Shown here piece by piece: positions 41,191-47,834 of a DNA stretch of 47,834 bases. Position 1 is the stretch's first letter; each line of letters begins with the position of its first letter. The stretch is from Chloroflexota bacterium. Its GTDB lineage: Bacteria; Chloroflexota; Dehalococcoidia; UBA2247; RBG-13-53-26. The stretch lies in contig VGOE01000009.1 of assembly GCA_016876035.1 (NCBI GenBank), positions 1 to 47,834 on the forward strand, read 5' to 3'. Below the pieces are notes generated by a model. That model ran no database searches, was not told where the DNA came from, and saw only the letters and a program-made list of their open reading frames with translations. The translations under genes and the position numbers were made by a program.

Positions 41191-41325
41191 TTAATATACA
41201 GCAATCTTAGCCAGCGAAATAGCCCCGATTTCCCCAGCTAAGACGCCACCGAAATGGGCCCGAATCAGGCTCTTGTGAATATCGTCCTCAGCTATTTGAC
41301 ATCCAGCAGTGGCGGGGATCATCAT
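41191..41325 (-). CDS. Possible small ORF or gene remnant, 44 aa
   Basis: A short frame reading MMIPATAGCQIAEDDIHKSL, then LIRAHFGGVLAGEIGAISLA and ending KIAVY. The amino-acid pattern looks protein-like and there is no frame disruption, but there is no clear ribosome-binding site and no recognised family. It may be the surviving end of a decayed gene in the gap between the SDR gene and the ABC-2 permease. No function is proposed. Confidence 0.25.
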   Translation of the reverse strand: MMIPATAGCQIAEDDIHKSLIRAHFGGVLAGEIGAISLAKIAVY

Positions 41326-41373
41326 TAGTTCAAACTGTTTTCGACGCCCAGCGTGTCTTGATCAAGGATTGAA

Positions 41374-42141
41374 ATGAGAAGTCCCGTATCCTACCGTTCC
41401 CTCCGCGTCTGGCAGCGGAACCGCGATGTTTTCTTCAAGCTTTGGCGCACCGAGGTGCCCGGCTTCTTCGCCGAGCCTCTCCTTGTGCTTCTGGCCATGG
41501 GAGCTGGACTGGGGACCTACGTAGTGCTGGAGGGTGGCGAGAGATATATCAAGTTCATCGCGCCAGGCATTGTTGCCAGTTATGCCATGTTCAGCACCAT
41601 TTTCGAATGTACCTATGGCAGTTATGTCCGCATGAAAATGCAGAGGACCTACGATGCCATCATCACCACACCCGTGAACATTGAAGATGTGGTGACCGGC
41701 GAGATACTCTGGGGCGCTACGCGCTCCTTACTCACTGCCTGCGTTATCCTGATAGTCGTCTCCGCCTTCGGGTTGGTGGATTCCCCCTGGGCAATCTTTG
41801 CCATCCCTCTGGCGTTGCTGGCAGGCCTGATGTTTGGCTCGATAGCCCTCTTCTTCACCTCGGTAGTGCCTTCCATCAATTCCTTCAACTACTTTTTCAC
41901 CCTCTTCGTCACTCCCATGTTCTTCTTCAGCGGCGTCTTTTTCCCTCTCGATTCCTTCGACCCGCTGGTGCGGCATCTCAGTTGGATCGCTCCCCTCACG
42001 CCGGTGGTCAATTTGACCAGGGCTGTGGTCAGCGGTGAGCCTGGGGCGGGGGCCTGGTGGGGGCTGGGTGTCATAGTGGGCATCATAGCCCTATTCTTTC
42101 CCCTGTCCCTGATCACTATGCGACGGCGACTGCTGAGGTGA
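41374..42141 (+). CDS. ABC-2 type transporter permease
   Basis: 255-residue integral membrane protein of the ABC-2 family with about six helices (PGFFAEPLLVLLAMGAGLGTYVVL, FIAPGIVASYAMFSTIFECTY, LLTACVILIVVSAFGLV, AIFAIPLALLAGLMFGSIALFF, NYFFTLFVTPMFFFSGVFF, GLGVIVGIIALFFPLSLITM). The amphipathic N-terminus and the conserved FFSGVFFPLDSF before the last helix match the NodJ/DrrB-type exporters. The ATP-binding partner is not adjacent on either side: upstream lies a gene-poor gap and downstream a restriction remnant. It is either assisted by a distant ATPase or is an orphan. Substrate unknown. Confidence 0.85.
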   Translation: MRSPVSYRSLRVWQRNRDVFFKLWRTEVPGFFAEPLLVLLAMGAGLGTYVVLEGGERYIKFIAPGIVASYAMFSTIFECTYGSYVRMKMQRTYDAIITTPVNIEDVVTGEILWGATRSLLTACVILIVVSAFGLVDSPWAIFAIPLALLAGLMFGSIALFFTSVVPSINSFNYFFTLFVTPMFFFSGVFFPLDSFDPLVRHLSWIAPLTPVVNLTRAVVSGEPGAGAWWGLGVIVGIIALFFPLSLITMRRRLLR

Positions 42142-42218
42142 CGGCAGGGGGGCTGTGGCCTTTAACGGAAGAAAAGAACAGGCCATTCATGATGCAAGCC
42201 CACATTAGCAGGAATATG

Positions 42219-42354
42219 TCATTCCGATGCCAGGCTTTCGTAGATGCTCTTGAACTGTTCCAGAGCTGTCTCAAGGTTTTCAGCAATCTCCCCGGCTAGA
42301 ACGTCTGGAGCAGGAAGAGTGCTGGCATCCTCAAGGCTCTCATCAGTCCCACAG
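42219..42354 (-). pseudogene. Probable C-terminal remnant of hsdM
   Basis: The frame ends TLPAPDVLAGEIAENLETAL followed by EQFKSIYESLASE and a stop. This resembles the C-terminal tail of type I restriction methyltransferase subunits, which I recall ending in similar PDVIAxEI-xEDLEAALEQF strings. Nothing of the methylase domain (NPPF/NPPY, SAM motif) is present. On its 5' side it is cut off by the RAYT unit boundary repeat (42355-42399). It is therefore read as a scrap of an hsdM gene whose main part was lost, downstream of the intact hsdR and hsdS. Confidence 0.45.
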
Positions 42355-42399
42355 TCTCTAGACAATGGTGGCTGATTCATCGGCCATGCTTCATCAACC
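42355..42399 (-). repeat. Boundary repeat of RAYT unit, copy 1
   Basis: 45 bp that match 42941-42985 at 41 of 45 positions with no gap. The copies are 586 bp apart and bracket the intact RAYT gene; each contains the ATG-x-CCGATGAATCAGCC start region of a RAYT gene (here followed by an immediate stop). A weaker third copy of its edge lies at 43206-43224. Confidence 0.8.
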
Positions 42400-42973
42400 C
42401 CCCACATTTTGCATTGTCAGGATTTTCCTCGTCTAATTCCCACTTCAAAGGGTTATTCATGATATATTCTCTTATTTCCTTCAGCTCGTTTTCATTTCGT
42501 ATCACATGTTCGTAATAATTGCGTTGCCACACCGCGGCTCCCGGCGTCTGACGTGTGGCATTGATGCGTCTAGTGCTCACCGATTTGAATAAACGGACGA
42601 TCGTCGGAATGGAACTCGATGTCGGTTTGCCGAATCGTTCCAACGTAGGGGCACGTTGCAACGTGCCCCTACCACCGTCACGCAACACAACAATTCCATG
42701 CACGTGGTTCGGCATTACCACAAAGGCATCCAATTCCACACTGGGGCGAAGGATGGCTGCTTGTAACCATTCCTGGTGCACGATTTCCCCGTATTCGTTC
42801 ATTCGTACTTCCCCATCGGCTATTCCACCGAATAAACACTCCCGACCTTGTGTGCAAACGGTTATAAAATACGCCCCTGCTTGCGAATAATCGTAATTCT
42901 TTAATCGGATAGACCTCCGATGGCATTTCCCAGGTTCGTATCTCTGGACAATGGTGGCTGATTCATCGGACAT
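42377..42973 (-). CDS. REP-associated tyrosine transposase (RAYT, Y1 HUH type)
   Basis: 198-residue IS200-like (Y1 HUH) transposase of the RAYT kind. The N-terminal RRSIRLKNYDYSQAGAYFITVCTQGRECLFG is the family start, the HUH motif is VVMPNHVHGIVVL and the catalytic Tyr lies in VWQRNYYEHVIRNENELKEIREYIMNNP. RAYTs mobilise short palindromic REP elements. Here the perfect 28-bp palindrome of the region (42645-42672) lies inside the gene, in frame, and encodes about nine residues (RGTLQRAPT) in the linker after the HUH motif. The gene seems intact. It overlaps the remains of a second RAYT copy at 42975-43210 and is bracketed by a 45-bp repeat. Confidence 0.92.
   Translation of the reverse strand: MSDESATIVQRYEPGKCHRRSIRLKNYDYSQAGAYFITVCTQGRECLFGGIADGEVRMNEYGEIVHQEWLQAAILRPSVELDAFVVMPNHVHGIVVLRDGGRGTLQRAPTLERFGKPTSSSIPTIVRLFKSVSTRRINATRQTPGAAVWQRNYYEHVIRNENELKEIREYIMNNPLKWELDEENPDNAKCGGLMKHGR
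42645..42672. repeat. REP palindrome a, inside the RAYT gene
   Basis: Perfect 28-bp palindrome: GTAGGGGCACGTTG followed by its exact complement. Identical to palindrome c at 43275-43302 and one base off palindrome b at 43067-43094. Confidence 0.92.
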
Positions 42974-42985
42974 GCTATATCAACC
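42941..42985 (-). repeat. Boundary repeat of RAYT unit, copy 2
   Basis: Second copy of the 45-bp boundary repeat (see 42355-42399), overlapping both the start of the intact RAYT gene and the end of the deleted one. Confidence 0.8.
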
Positions 42986-43210
42986 TCCTTTGTCTTGCAT
43001 TATCATGGTCTTCTTCATCCGACTCCCCTTTTGCAGGATTGTCCACAATGTATTTCCTCATTTTGCGTAGGGGCACGTTGCAACGTGCCCCTTCACCCAA
43101 CAGACACCGCCTATCTCTGTACGCAGATAGATAGTGATGGAATAGGCCCCCGCTTGCAAATAATCGTAATTCTTCAGTCGGATAGACCTCCGCTGGTATT
43201 TCCCCAACAT
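42975..43210 (-). pseudogene. Deleted second RAYT copy
   Basis: The 5' part reads MLGKYQRRSIRLKNYDYLQA then GAYS, matching GKCHRRSIRLKNYDYSQAGAYF of the intact RAYT; the 3' part reads RKYIVDNPAKGESDEEDHDN ending in a stop, matching REYIMNNPLKWELDEENPDN. The central 350 bp, including the HUH and Tyr motifs, are missing and replaced by palindrome b plus a short stretch. It is a non-functional deletion product of 236 bp. Confidence 0.8.
43067..43094. repeat. REP palindrome b, inside the RAYT pseudogene
   Basis: Same 28-bp palindrome with one mismatch (CCCCTTC instead of CCCCTAC). It sits at the deletion junction of the RAYT pseudogene. Confidence 0.9.
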
Positions 43211-43274
43211 GTCATATCAACCTTCCGGGCATTATAGCGGTTTCTTTCGGGCTTTTCTCGTCGGTCTGGTCTCA

Positions 43275-43302
43275 GTAGGGGCACGTTGCAACGTGCCCCT
43301 AC
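43275..43302. repeat. REP palindrome c, supplying the hsdS stop codon
   Basis: Perfect 28-bp palindrome, identical to palindrome a. Its edge GTAGGGGC, read on the minus strand, gives the TAG at 43299-43301 that ends hsdS. Confidence 0.92.
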
Positions 43303-44846
43303 CTATGCCTTCGTAGGGGCGAACGTCTGCTCGTCCCTACATTTGATTTTTCTCTCTGTATTCTCTTCAACAATTCTTCTGCTGGCTCATCGGTGGGGTC
43401 CTGGGGCACCAGCTTCCCCTCGAAGGCCCTTTTGAGGATGCTCTGGCGTAATCTTTCCGCTTGTTTAAGGCTTTGCTCCACTACCCTTTCCGCCTCGTCA
43501 GCAATAGAGAAGCGGCGCTCAATCTCGTCTAAGATTCTTGCTTGTTCTAGCAGGGAGGGAAGCGGAATAGGGAGGAACAAGACTTTAGAAATGCTCAGCG
43601 TATATAGTCCAGATGTTGAACTCGCCACGCGGGTGATTTGTTCACGTCCATCAGCGGAAAGAAGCCAATAGAGAGCATATCTGCTAATCTCTGTGGGTTG
43701 GAACCTTGCTTTGATTATGTGATTCTGATGGACACACGGGGATATGCCTCCATCCCACAGGGCCACACGACCTATCTGGTCACGGCTCCCATTTCCTTCA
43801 ACGATTAACAAATCCCCTTTCTTCAAGGTGACCTTCTTAACCTCGTCTTCCTTGACTCCGATACTTCTTATGTCATTCAACTGTAGCTCTCCTGCATAGA
43901 CATTGGCGACCCGAAGATATGGCATCTTTCGGGAATATATGTCTCGTTTTGAACTCTTGGTAAGACCTCCACTCACCTCCCCAATCCCGCCAATATTTGC
44001 CCACACCCACCCCTCTGGCAAGGTGGGCAGGTTCGATGTGTCCGTGTAGGGGCGGGGTGACCTCGCCCCTACGGGGGCATTTCTGTCGCGCTCCTTCTTT
44101 ATCCGTTCCAGGAGCACGGAGGCAGGCTCAAGTTCGCCTTTGCGGGCTTGTCGCCACTCGGCGGTGAGCTTCCCTTCAAAGGCGTCTCTAAGGACCGCCC
44201 GGCGGTAAGCCTTCAGTTGCGCCTTGACCTTCTTCAGCACCGCCACGCCGGCATCCAGTCTGGTGAAAAGTTCCTCAATCTTGGCCACGATGCGGTGCTG
44301 TTCCGGGAGGGGAGGAAGGGGAACATGTATTTCTTGAACCTTTGATAGTTGAAGCGAAGGCAATGTTGTAGCATGTGTCAATTCCTTAAAGTCAACTGTC
44401 TTGAGCCAGTAATACAACCATTCACTTGGGATTCTGCCTAGTGGCATAGCTATTCCAATATGGCTCACCACATACATATCTCTCCCTAAGATGGCTCGCT
44501 GATTCAGGAGAGTCGACATCCCGCTTTTTGTAAATAGAACCGCCCCCTTAGGAACCAGCCTTAGCTTTCTTATCGCCATATCGTTCAGATGGTTTCTCGT
44601 ATCATGGATGTAGACGTTATTTTCTAAACTGCCCATATCTTGAACCCGGACAAACGGGTACCTGCCATCTATAAAGCAGTTTTCTCCTTGGGGAGCTGGG
44701 TTTCCAGCCTCAAGCGTGCTAATCTCCCCCAGCCTCGTCCACACCCACCCCTGCGGCAAAGCGGGCCGGTCTGATTTGTCCCCGTAGGGGCGACTCGGCG
44801 AGTCGCCCCAAAGCGACCTGCCCCCGCCAATCGCTTCTTCTCTCAT
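43299..44846 (-). CDS. hsdS: Type I restriction enzyme specificity subunit HsdS
   Basis: 515-residue DNA-recognition subunit with two target-recognition domains. TRD1 starts at LPQGWVWTRLGEISTLEAGN (about residue 32) and ends with PLPPLPEQHRIVAKIEELFTRLDAGVAVLKKVKAQLKAYRRAVLRDAFEGKLT; TRD2 starts at LPEGWVWANIGGIGEVSGG (about 275) and ends with PIPLPSLLEQARILDEIERRFSIADEAERVVEQSLKQAERLRQSILKRAFEGKLV. The conserved coiled-coil spacers follow each. Linker peptides at residues 13-22, 258-267 and 503-511 are encoded by REP-like palindromes (f, e, d), and the stop codon lies in palindrome c. The start overlaps hsdR by 4 bp (ATGA). Needs HsdM for activity; only a scrap of hsdM is seen. Confidence 0.95.
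   Translation of the reverse strand: MREEAIGGGRSLWGDSPSRPYGDKSDRPALPQGWVWTRLGEISTLEAGNPAPQGENCFIDGRYPFVRVQDMGSLENNVYIHDTRNHLNDMAIRKLRLVPKGAVLFTKSGMSTLLNQRAILGRDMYVVSHIGIAMPLGRIPSEWLYYWLKTVDFKELTHATTLPSLQLSKVQEIHVPLPPLPEQHRIVAKIEELFTRLDAGVAVLKKVKAQLKAYRRAVLRDAFEGKLTAEWRQARKGELEPASVLLERIKKERDRNAPVGARSPRPYTDTSNLPTLPEGWVWANIGGIGEVSGGLTKSSKRDIYSRKMPYLRVANVYAGELQLNDIRSIGVKEDEVKKVTLKKGDLLIVEGNGSRDQIGRVALWDGGISPCVHQNHIIKARFQPTEISRYALYWLLSADGREQITRVASSTSGLYTLSISKVLFLPIPLPSLLEQARILDEIERRFSIADEAERVVEQSLKQAERLRQSILKRAFEGKLVPQDPTDEPAEELLKRIQREKSNVGTSRRSPLRRHR
43313..43340. repeat. REP-like palindrome d, C-terminal coding end of hsdS
   Basis: GTAGGGGCGA-N8-TCGTCCCTAC, imperfect. Encodes VGTSRRSPLR at the HsdS C-terminus. 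Confidence 0.75.
44046..44072. repeat. REP-like palindrome e, between the two HsdS halves
   Basis: GTAGGGGCG-N9-CGCCCCTAC. Encodes VGARSPRPY just before TRD2. Its flanks resemble the flanks of palindrome f. Confidence 0.85.
44784..44809. repeat. REP-like palindrome f, N-terminal coding part of hsdS
   Basis: GTA-GGGGCGACTCG-GCGAGTCGCCCC: the 23-bp core GGGGCGACTCG-x-CGAGTCGCCCC is a perfect inverted repeat. Encodes GDSPSRPYG just before TRD1. Confidence 0.85.
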
Positions 44847-47596
44847 GCCACCAGCACCTCGTTAAGCTCTTCCAGAAGCTCGTCCAGTTGCTGTTCAAAG
44901 AGTCGGCTCGCCCGCACCACGCCGCCTTTCTCATAAAACGGGGATAGCCCGAAGTCCTCCATGCTGATACTGGCCGAGGTGGCAATATGCTCCTTTATCA
45001 TCTGAAGCCAAGCCCTCTGCTCTACTGTAAACCTTCGCCCCAACTGCTCCTGCTGCGCCAGCCAGTACTCAAAGCGGCGATTCACCACCTCAGGGAAAGG
45101 CTCCAGGACATCAGCCTGGCCAACAGCAAAGCGCAATAGCGAAATGATGTTGGTCAGAAGCTTCTGTGGTCCGGCTCCCTTTACCTTGGCCCTGTCCAGT
45201 TGCTCATAGGCCTGCCAGACCAGCTCCGGTGTCAGGTTATAGGGAGGTTTCTGTATTGCTCCAGCCAGGCTATTTATCTCCTCGTAGGTCAGGTGGCGCC
45301 GGCCATAGGGCTTGCCGTAGATCAGTTGCAAAGCAACGAGTTCATCCTTGTTATCCTCAAGGAACTTCTTAAAAGTACCAACGATATTCCGTGCCTTCTC
45401 CTTTGCCGTCTCATCGAAGCCGGCAAGAATCACCTGGTCTTTGCTTACCGTATCGATGGTCTGCTCGCTTCTCCTCTTGATGTCCACTATCGTGTTTCTG
45501 AATTCTGGGAGGTCAAAGGGGACGCAGGCAATCTTGACGAGTTCCTGCGATGCTCTTTTCACCTGCTCCTCGGTTGGCATCTCTGTATTGAAAATATGCC
45601 TGGCTTTATCTATTTGCCTGTCAGGGTCTAAGGCATCCAGCAAACCATTGATTATCTCCTTCAGGCTCCTGCCCTCTGCCGCCTGTTGGATTTCCTTTCT
45701 GTCCGTATCGGCTATCTGCTTGCCCAGGCTGGCCAGCCTACCGGCCAGGGAGCTAAGGGTATCTTCGTCTCGATTGCCCATGGCCACCGACATTACCAGT
45801 TTGTCAAAAGGCACGCTGCGCTGGCGCTCCAGGGGTCTGGAATCGGTCTTGTCCTTCTCACAGACGCCGATAGCGTCCACTATCACGAAGCGCGTCTTGT
45901 AGTCAGCATCCGGGGTGACCGCCTTGAAATCGGTGGGCGAAATGGTCCTTGTTCCCCGACCCTTCATCTGCTCAAAATAAACCCTGGATTTGACATCCCT
46001 CATGAAGAGGAGGCACTCCAGCGGCTTGATGTCGGTGCCAGTGGAAATCATGTCCACCGTGACGGCTATCCGTGGGTTGTATGAGTTGCGGAAGCTGGCA
46101 ATCAAGTCCTCCGGTTTTTCGCCGGTAGTTTTGTAGGTTATCTTCTTGCAGAACTCGTTCCCTTTGCCGAACTCCTCCCTGAGGATGTGGACGATGTCCT
46201 CGGCATGAGAATCATCCTTGGCAAAGATCAGGGTTTTGGGCACCTCGCTACGGCCGGGGAAAATCTCAGCGAATAGCTTTTCCTTGAACGTTCTGATAAC
46301 CGTTCTTATCTGATCGGGGGCAACCACATCGCGGTCGAGCTGGCTGGCAGCATACTCAATATCCTCGTCCACCAGTTCCCAGCGTGTCTTTCTGGTCAGC
46401 TTGTCCCGCCTGTCAATGTAATATCCGGCTTCCACTTTGCTTCCCTGCTCGGTGATTCGAGTCTGGATGCGATATACCTCGTAGCCCACATTGACACCGT
46501 CCGCCACCGCCCGCTCATGGCTGTATTCGGTAACCAGGTTCTGGTTGAAAAAGCCCAGGGTTTGTTTTGACGGAGTAGCCGTCAGCCCAACGATAAAGGC
46601 ATCAAAGTATTCCAGCACCTGCCGCCAGAGGTGATAGATGGAACGGTGGCACTCGTCCGTGACTACGAAGTCGAAGGTTTCTATCGGGATTTGAGGGTTA
46701 TAGCCCACCTCTTTGGGCCTCTCTTCTTCAGGTGCCAGGGCAAAGAGCGACGGCTCCTCCAGTTCGGGTTCAAACTCGGGTTCCCCCCTCAGCATGGAAT
46801 AGAGTCTTTGAATAGTGGTAATGCACACCCGGCTGACGGGGTCCAGGGTATTGGAGGTCAGATGCTGCACATTATAAAGCTCGGTAAACTTCCGGCCGTC
46901 ATCAGGGGTCACATACTGCTGGAATTCTTTTTTCGTCTGGCGACCCAGATTGCTCCTGTCCACCAGGAAAAGGACTCTCCGGGCGTTGGCAAACTTGATC
47001 AAGCGGTAGATGAAACTGACCGCAGCGTAGGTCTTGCCGCTGCCGGTGGCCATTTGAATCAACGCTCTGGGTCTGTTGTCGGCAAAGGACTTTTCCAGGC
47101 TTTGAATCGCCTGGATTTGACAGTCTCTAAGCCCCTCTGTTATCAGGGGAGGCATGTTCCTGAGTCTGGCTCTGAGGGTGTCTTGTTGCCAGCTCCCTTC
47201 GCCCAGGGTCTCCGGTTGGTGGAAGGCGAAGACACGGCGCGAGCGAGGGTCTGGGTCTCTTAGGTCTCGGAAGAAGGTCTCTATGCCCGTGCTCTCGTAG
47301 CCAAAGGGCAAAGGTTCCATGACATGGGGTAGATTCTGGGGAAAGCCAGCCAGGTATTTCTCCGATTGATCAGCCACGCCGCTCAGCGTGGTGCCCTCGG
47401 GTTTCGCCTCCACTACTCCAACTGCTTGCCTACCTACGAATAAGAGATAATCGGCGCTGCCTGACTGAAGCGGAAACTCGCGCACAGCCACCCCCAGGAA
47501 TGCTCCGAGGTTCAATTGCTGTAGGTCTTGAACCACCCATCCCGCATCCCTCAGCAGTTGGTCAATCTTTTGTCTTGCCTTTTCCTCTGGTTTCAT
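44843..47596 (-). CDS. hsdR: Type I restriction enzyme subunit R (HsdR)
   Basis: 917-residue restriction and translocation subunit. The nuclease domain has D49 (SADY) and E63-K65 (VVEAKPEG), the PD-ExK pattern. The helicase part has Walker A MATGSGKT at about 182-189, FLVDRSNLGRQT, a DECH box in VVTDECHRSIY, GLTATPSKQT, and the later QMKGRGTRTI motif VI. The C-terminal helical domain, which binds the methylase, is long. It appears intact. TTCACA-N17-TAATAT upstream (47657-47685) is a fair promoter; the ribosome-binding site is weak. It is followed by hsdS with a 4-bp overlap. Without HsdM it could not act as a normal type I enzyme. Confidence 0.95.
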   Translation of the reverse strand: MKPEEKARQKIDQLLRDAGWVVQDLQQLNLGAFLGVAVREFPLQSGSADYLLFVGRQAVGVVEAKPEGTTLSGVADQSEKYLAGFPQNLPHVMEPLPFGYESTGIETFFRDLRDPDPRSRRVFAFHQPETLGEGSWQQDTLRARLRNMPPLITEGLRDCQIQAIQSLEKSFADNRPRALIQMATGSGKTYAAVSFIYRLIKFANARRVLFLVDRSNLGRQTKKEFQQYVTPDDGRKFTELYNVQHLTSNTLDPVSRVCITTIQRLYSMLRGEPEFEPELEEPSLFALAPEEERPKEVGYNPQIPIETFDFVVTDECHRSIYHLWRQVLEYFDAFIVGLTATPSKQTLGFFNQNLVTEYSHERAVADGVNVGYEVYRIQTRITEQGSKVEAGYYIDRRDKLTRKTRWELVDEDIEYAASQLDRDVVAPDQIRTVIRTFKEKLFAEIFPGRSEVPKTLIFAKDDSHAEDIVHILREEFGKGNEFCKKITYKTTGEKPEDLIASFRNSYNPRIAVTVDMISTGTDIKPLECLLFMRDVKSRVYFEQMKGRGTRTISPTDFKAVTPDADYKTRFVIVDAIGVCEKDKTDSRPLERQRSVPFDKLVMSVAMGNRDEDTLSSLAGRLASLGKQIADTDRKEIQQAAEGRSLKEIINGLLDALDPDRQIDKARHIFNTEMPTEEQVKRASQELVKIACVPFDLPEFRNTIVDIKRRSEQTIDTVSKDQVILAGFDETAKEKARNIVGTFKKFLEDNKDELVALQLIYGKPYGRRHLTYEEINSLAGAIQKPPYNLTPELVWQAYEQLDRAKVKGAGPQKLLTNIISLLRFAVGQADVLEPFPEVVNRRFEYWLAQQEQLGRRFTVEQRAWLQMIKEHIATSASISMEDFGLSPFYEKGGVVRASRLFEQQLDELLEELNEVLVA

Positions 47597-47656
47597 AAAA
47601 GTGCCGTTGTGTACAGTACCCCCCAGGCCCGTGCCCCACGAACTACTCTTGTGCTG

Positions 47657-47685
47657 ATATTACCACTTATTACGGAATCTGTGAA
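47657..47685 (-). promoter_or_regulatory. Promoter of hsdRS
   Basis: Minus strand TTCACA (47680-47685), 17-bp spacer, TAATAT (47657-47662), 60 bp before the hsdR ATG. Confidence 0.6.
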
Positions 47686-47714
47686 TATAGAGCCAACCCC
47701 CACCCCCGGTAGTG

Positions 47715-47834
47715 TCAAGAGAAGTGTGTAAATTGAGGGATAGGCTTCTCCTTCCAGGTTGAGTTAAGGTGATTGGTAATGCCATAGATGATCCGATCAA
47801 CACTCTCAGGATTCTGAAAACAGCTCATGGGCCT
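47715..47834 (-). mobile_element. IS256/Mutator-type transposase, C-terminal end, cut by the window edge
   Basis: The minus-strand frame entering from the window edge reads RPMSCFQNPESVDRIIYGIT, then NHLNSTWKEKPIPQFTHFS and a TGA. This matches the C-terminus of IS256-family (Mutator-like) transposases, which typically end with a bulky SVDRIIYAIFN-x-NQHW-x(5)-LxxFTQ pattern. The inverted terminal repeat probably lies at about 47708-47733 (GGTAGTGTCAAGAGAAGTGT), overlapping the stop codon. Only 39 residues are visible; whether the element is intact is unknown. Confidence 0.7.

Noticed and set aside
42645-44809. CRISPR array
   Set aside because: The repeats are palindromes at irregular distances without spacers of constant length, and no cas genes are present.

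Overview
The window looks like a chromosomal segment of an anaerobic bacterium, most probably an uncultured member of the Chloroflexota (Dehalococcoidia-like). This is inferred from gene content recalled from that group: an NrpR-type regulator, the DUF39/NIL-ferredoxin/COG2122 sulfur genes, a stand-alone B12-binding mutase subunit, a two-subunit class I fumarase and dispersed palindromic repeats. No rRNA or marker tree is available to prove it.

Left part (1-17 kb). An unrecognised gene and a PcrA/UvrD helicase converge. A long minus-strand array follows, probably read mainly from a strong promoter at 15515-15543: Rrf2-type regulator, cysK, cysE, DUF39 homocysteine-synthesis protein, NIL-ferredoxin, COG2122 protein, second cysK, metB-type enzyme, thrC, small NIL protein, cysteine desulfurase, YHS protein, MOSC protein, fdhD, nadA. 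It joins sulfide capture (cysteine and two possible homocysteine routes) to sulfur delivery for Fe-S clusters and a formate dehydrogenase. A speD-speE pair and a HAD-like protein lie beside it.

Middle (18-33 kb). A plus-strand block encodes the succinate side of propionate/TCA metabolism: split methylmalonyl-CoA mutase, epimerase, sucCD, malate/lactate-type dehydrogenase, fumarase alpha, SdhA-C-D-B and fumarase beta. It is followed by pyrD and prfA-prmC, then an MBL-fold hydrolase and rtcA.

Selenium-like locus (34.4-37.9 kb). yedF and a double-cubane-cluster reductase-like gene are followed by a tRNA gene built like selC (8-bp acceptor stem, long variable arm) but with anticodon GCA (Cys) and discriminator U73. 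A LysR-family regulator resembling those linked to selenium metabolism comes next. This is the most unusual object in the window: a selenocysteine-type tRNA that should read cysteine codons.

Right part (38-47.8 kb). NrpR-like regulator, PspC protein, an SDR enzyme and an orphan ABC-2 permease lead into a damaged type I restriction locus: intact hsdR and hsdS, with only a probable C-terminal scrap of hsdM. Next to it is a REP-associated transposase (RAYT), a deleted second RAYT copy and six related palindromes. One palindrome lies in frame inside the RAYT gene. Three lie inside hsdS at structurally equivalent linker positions, and another supplies the hsdS stop codon. The window ends in the 3' end of an IS256/Mutator-type transposase gene.
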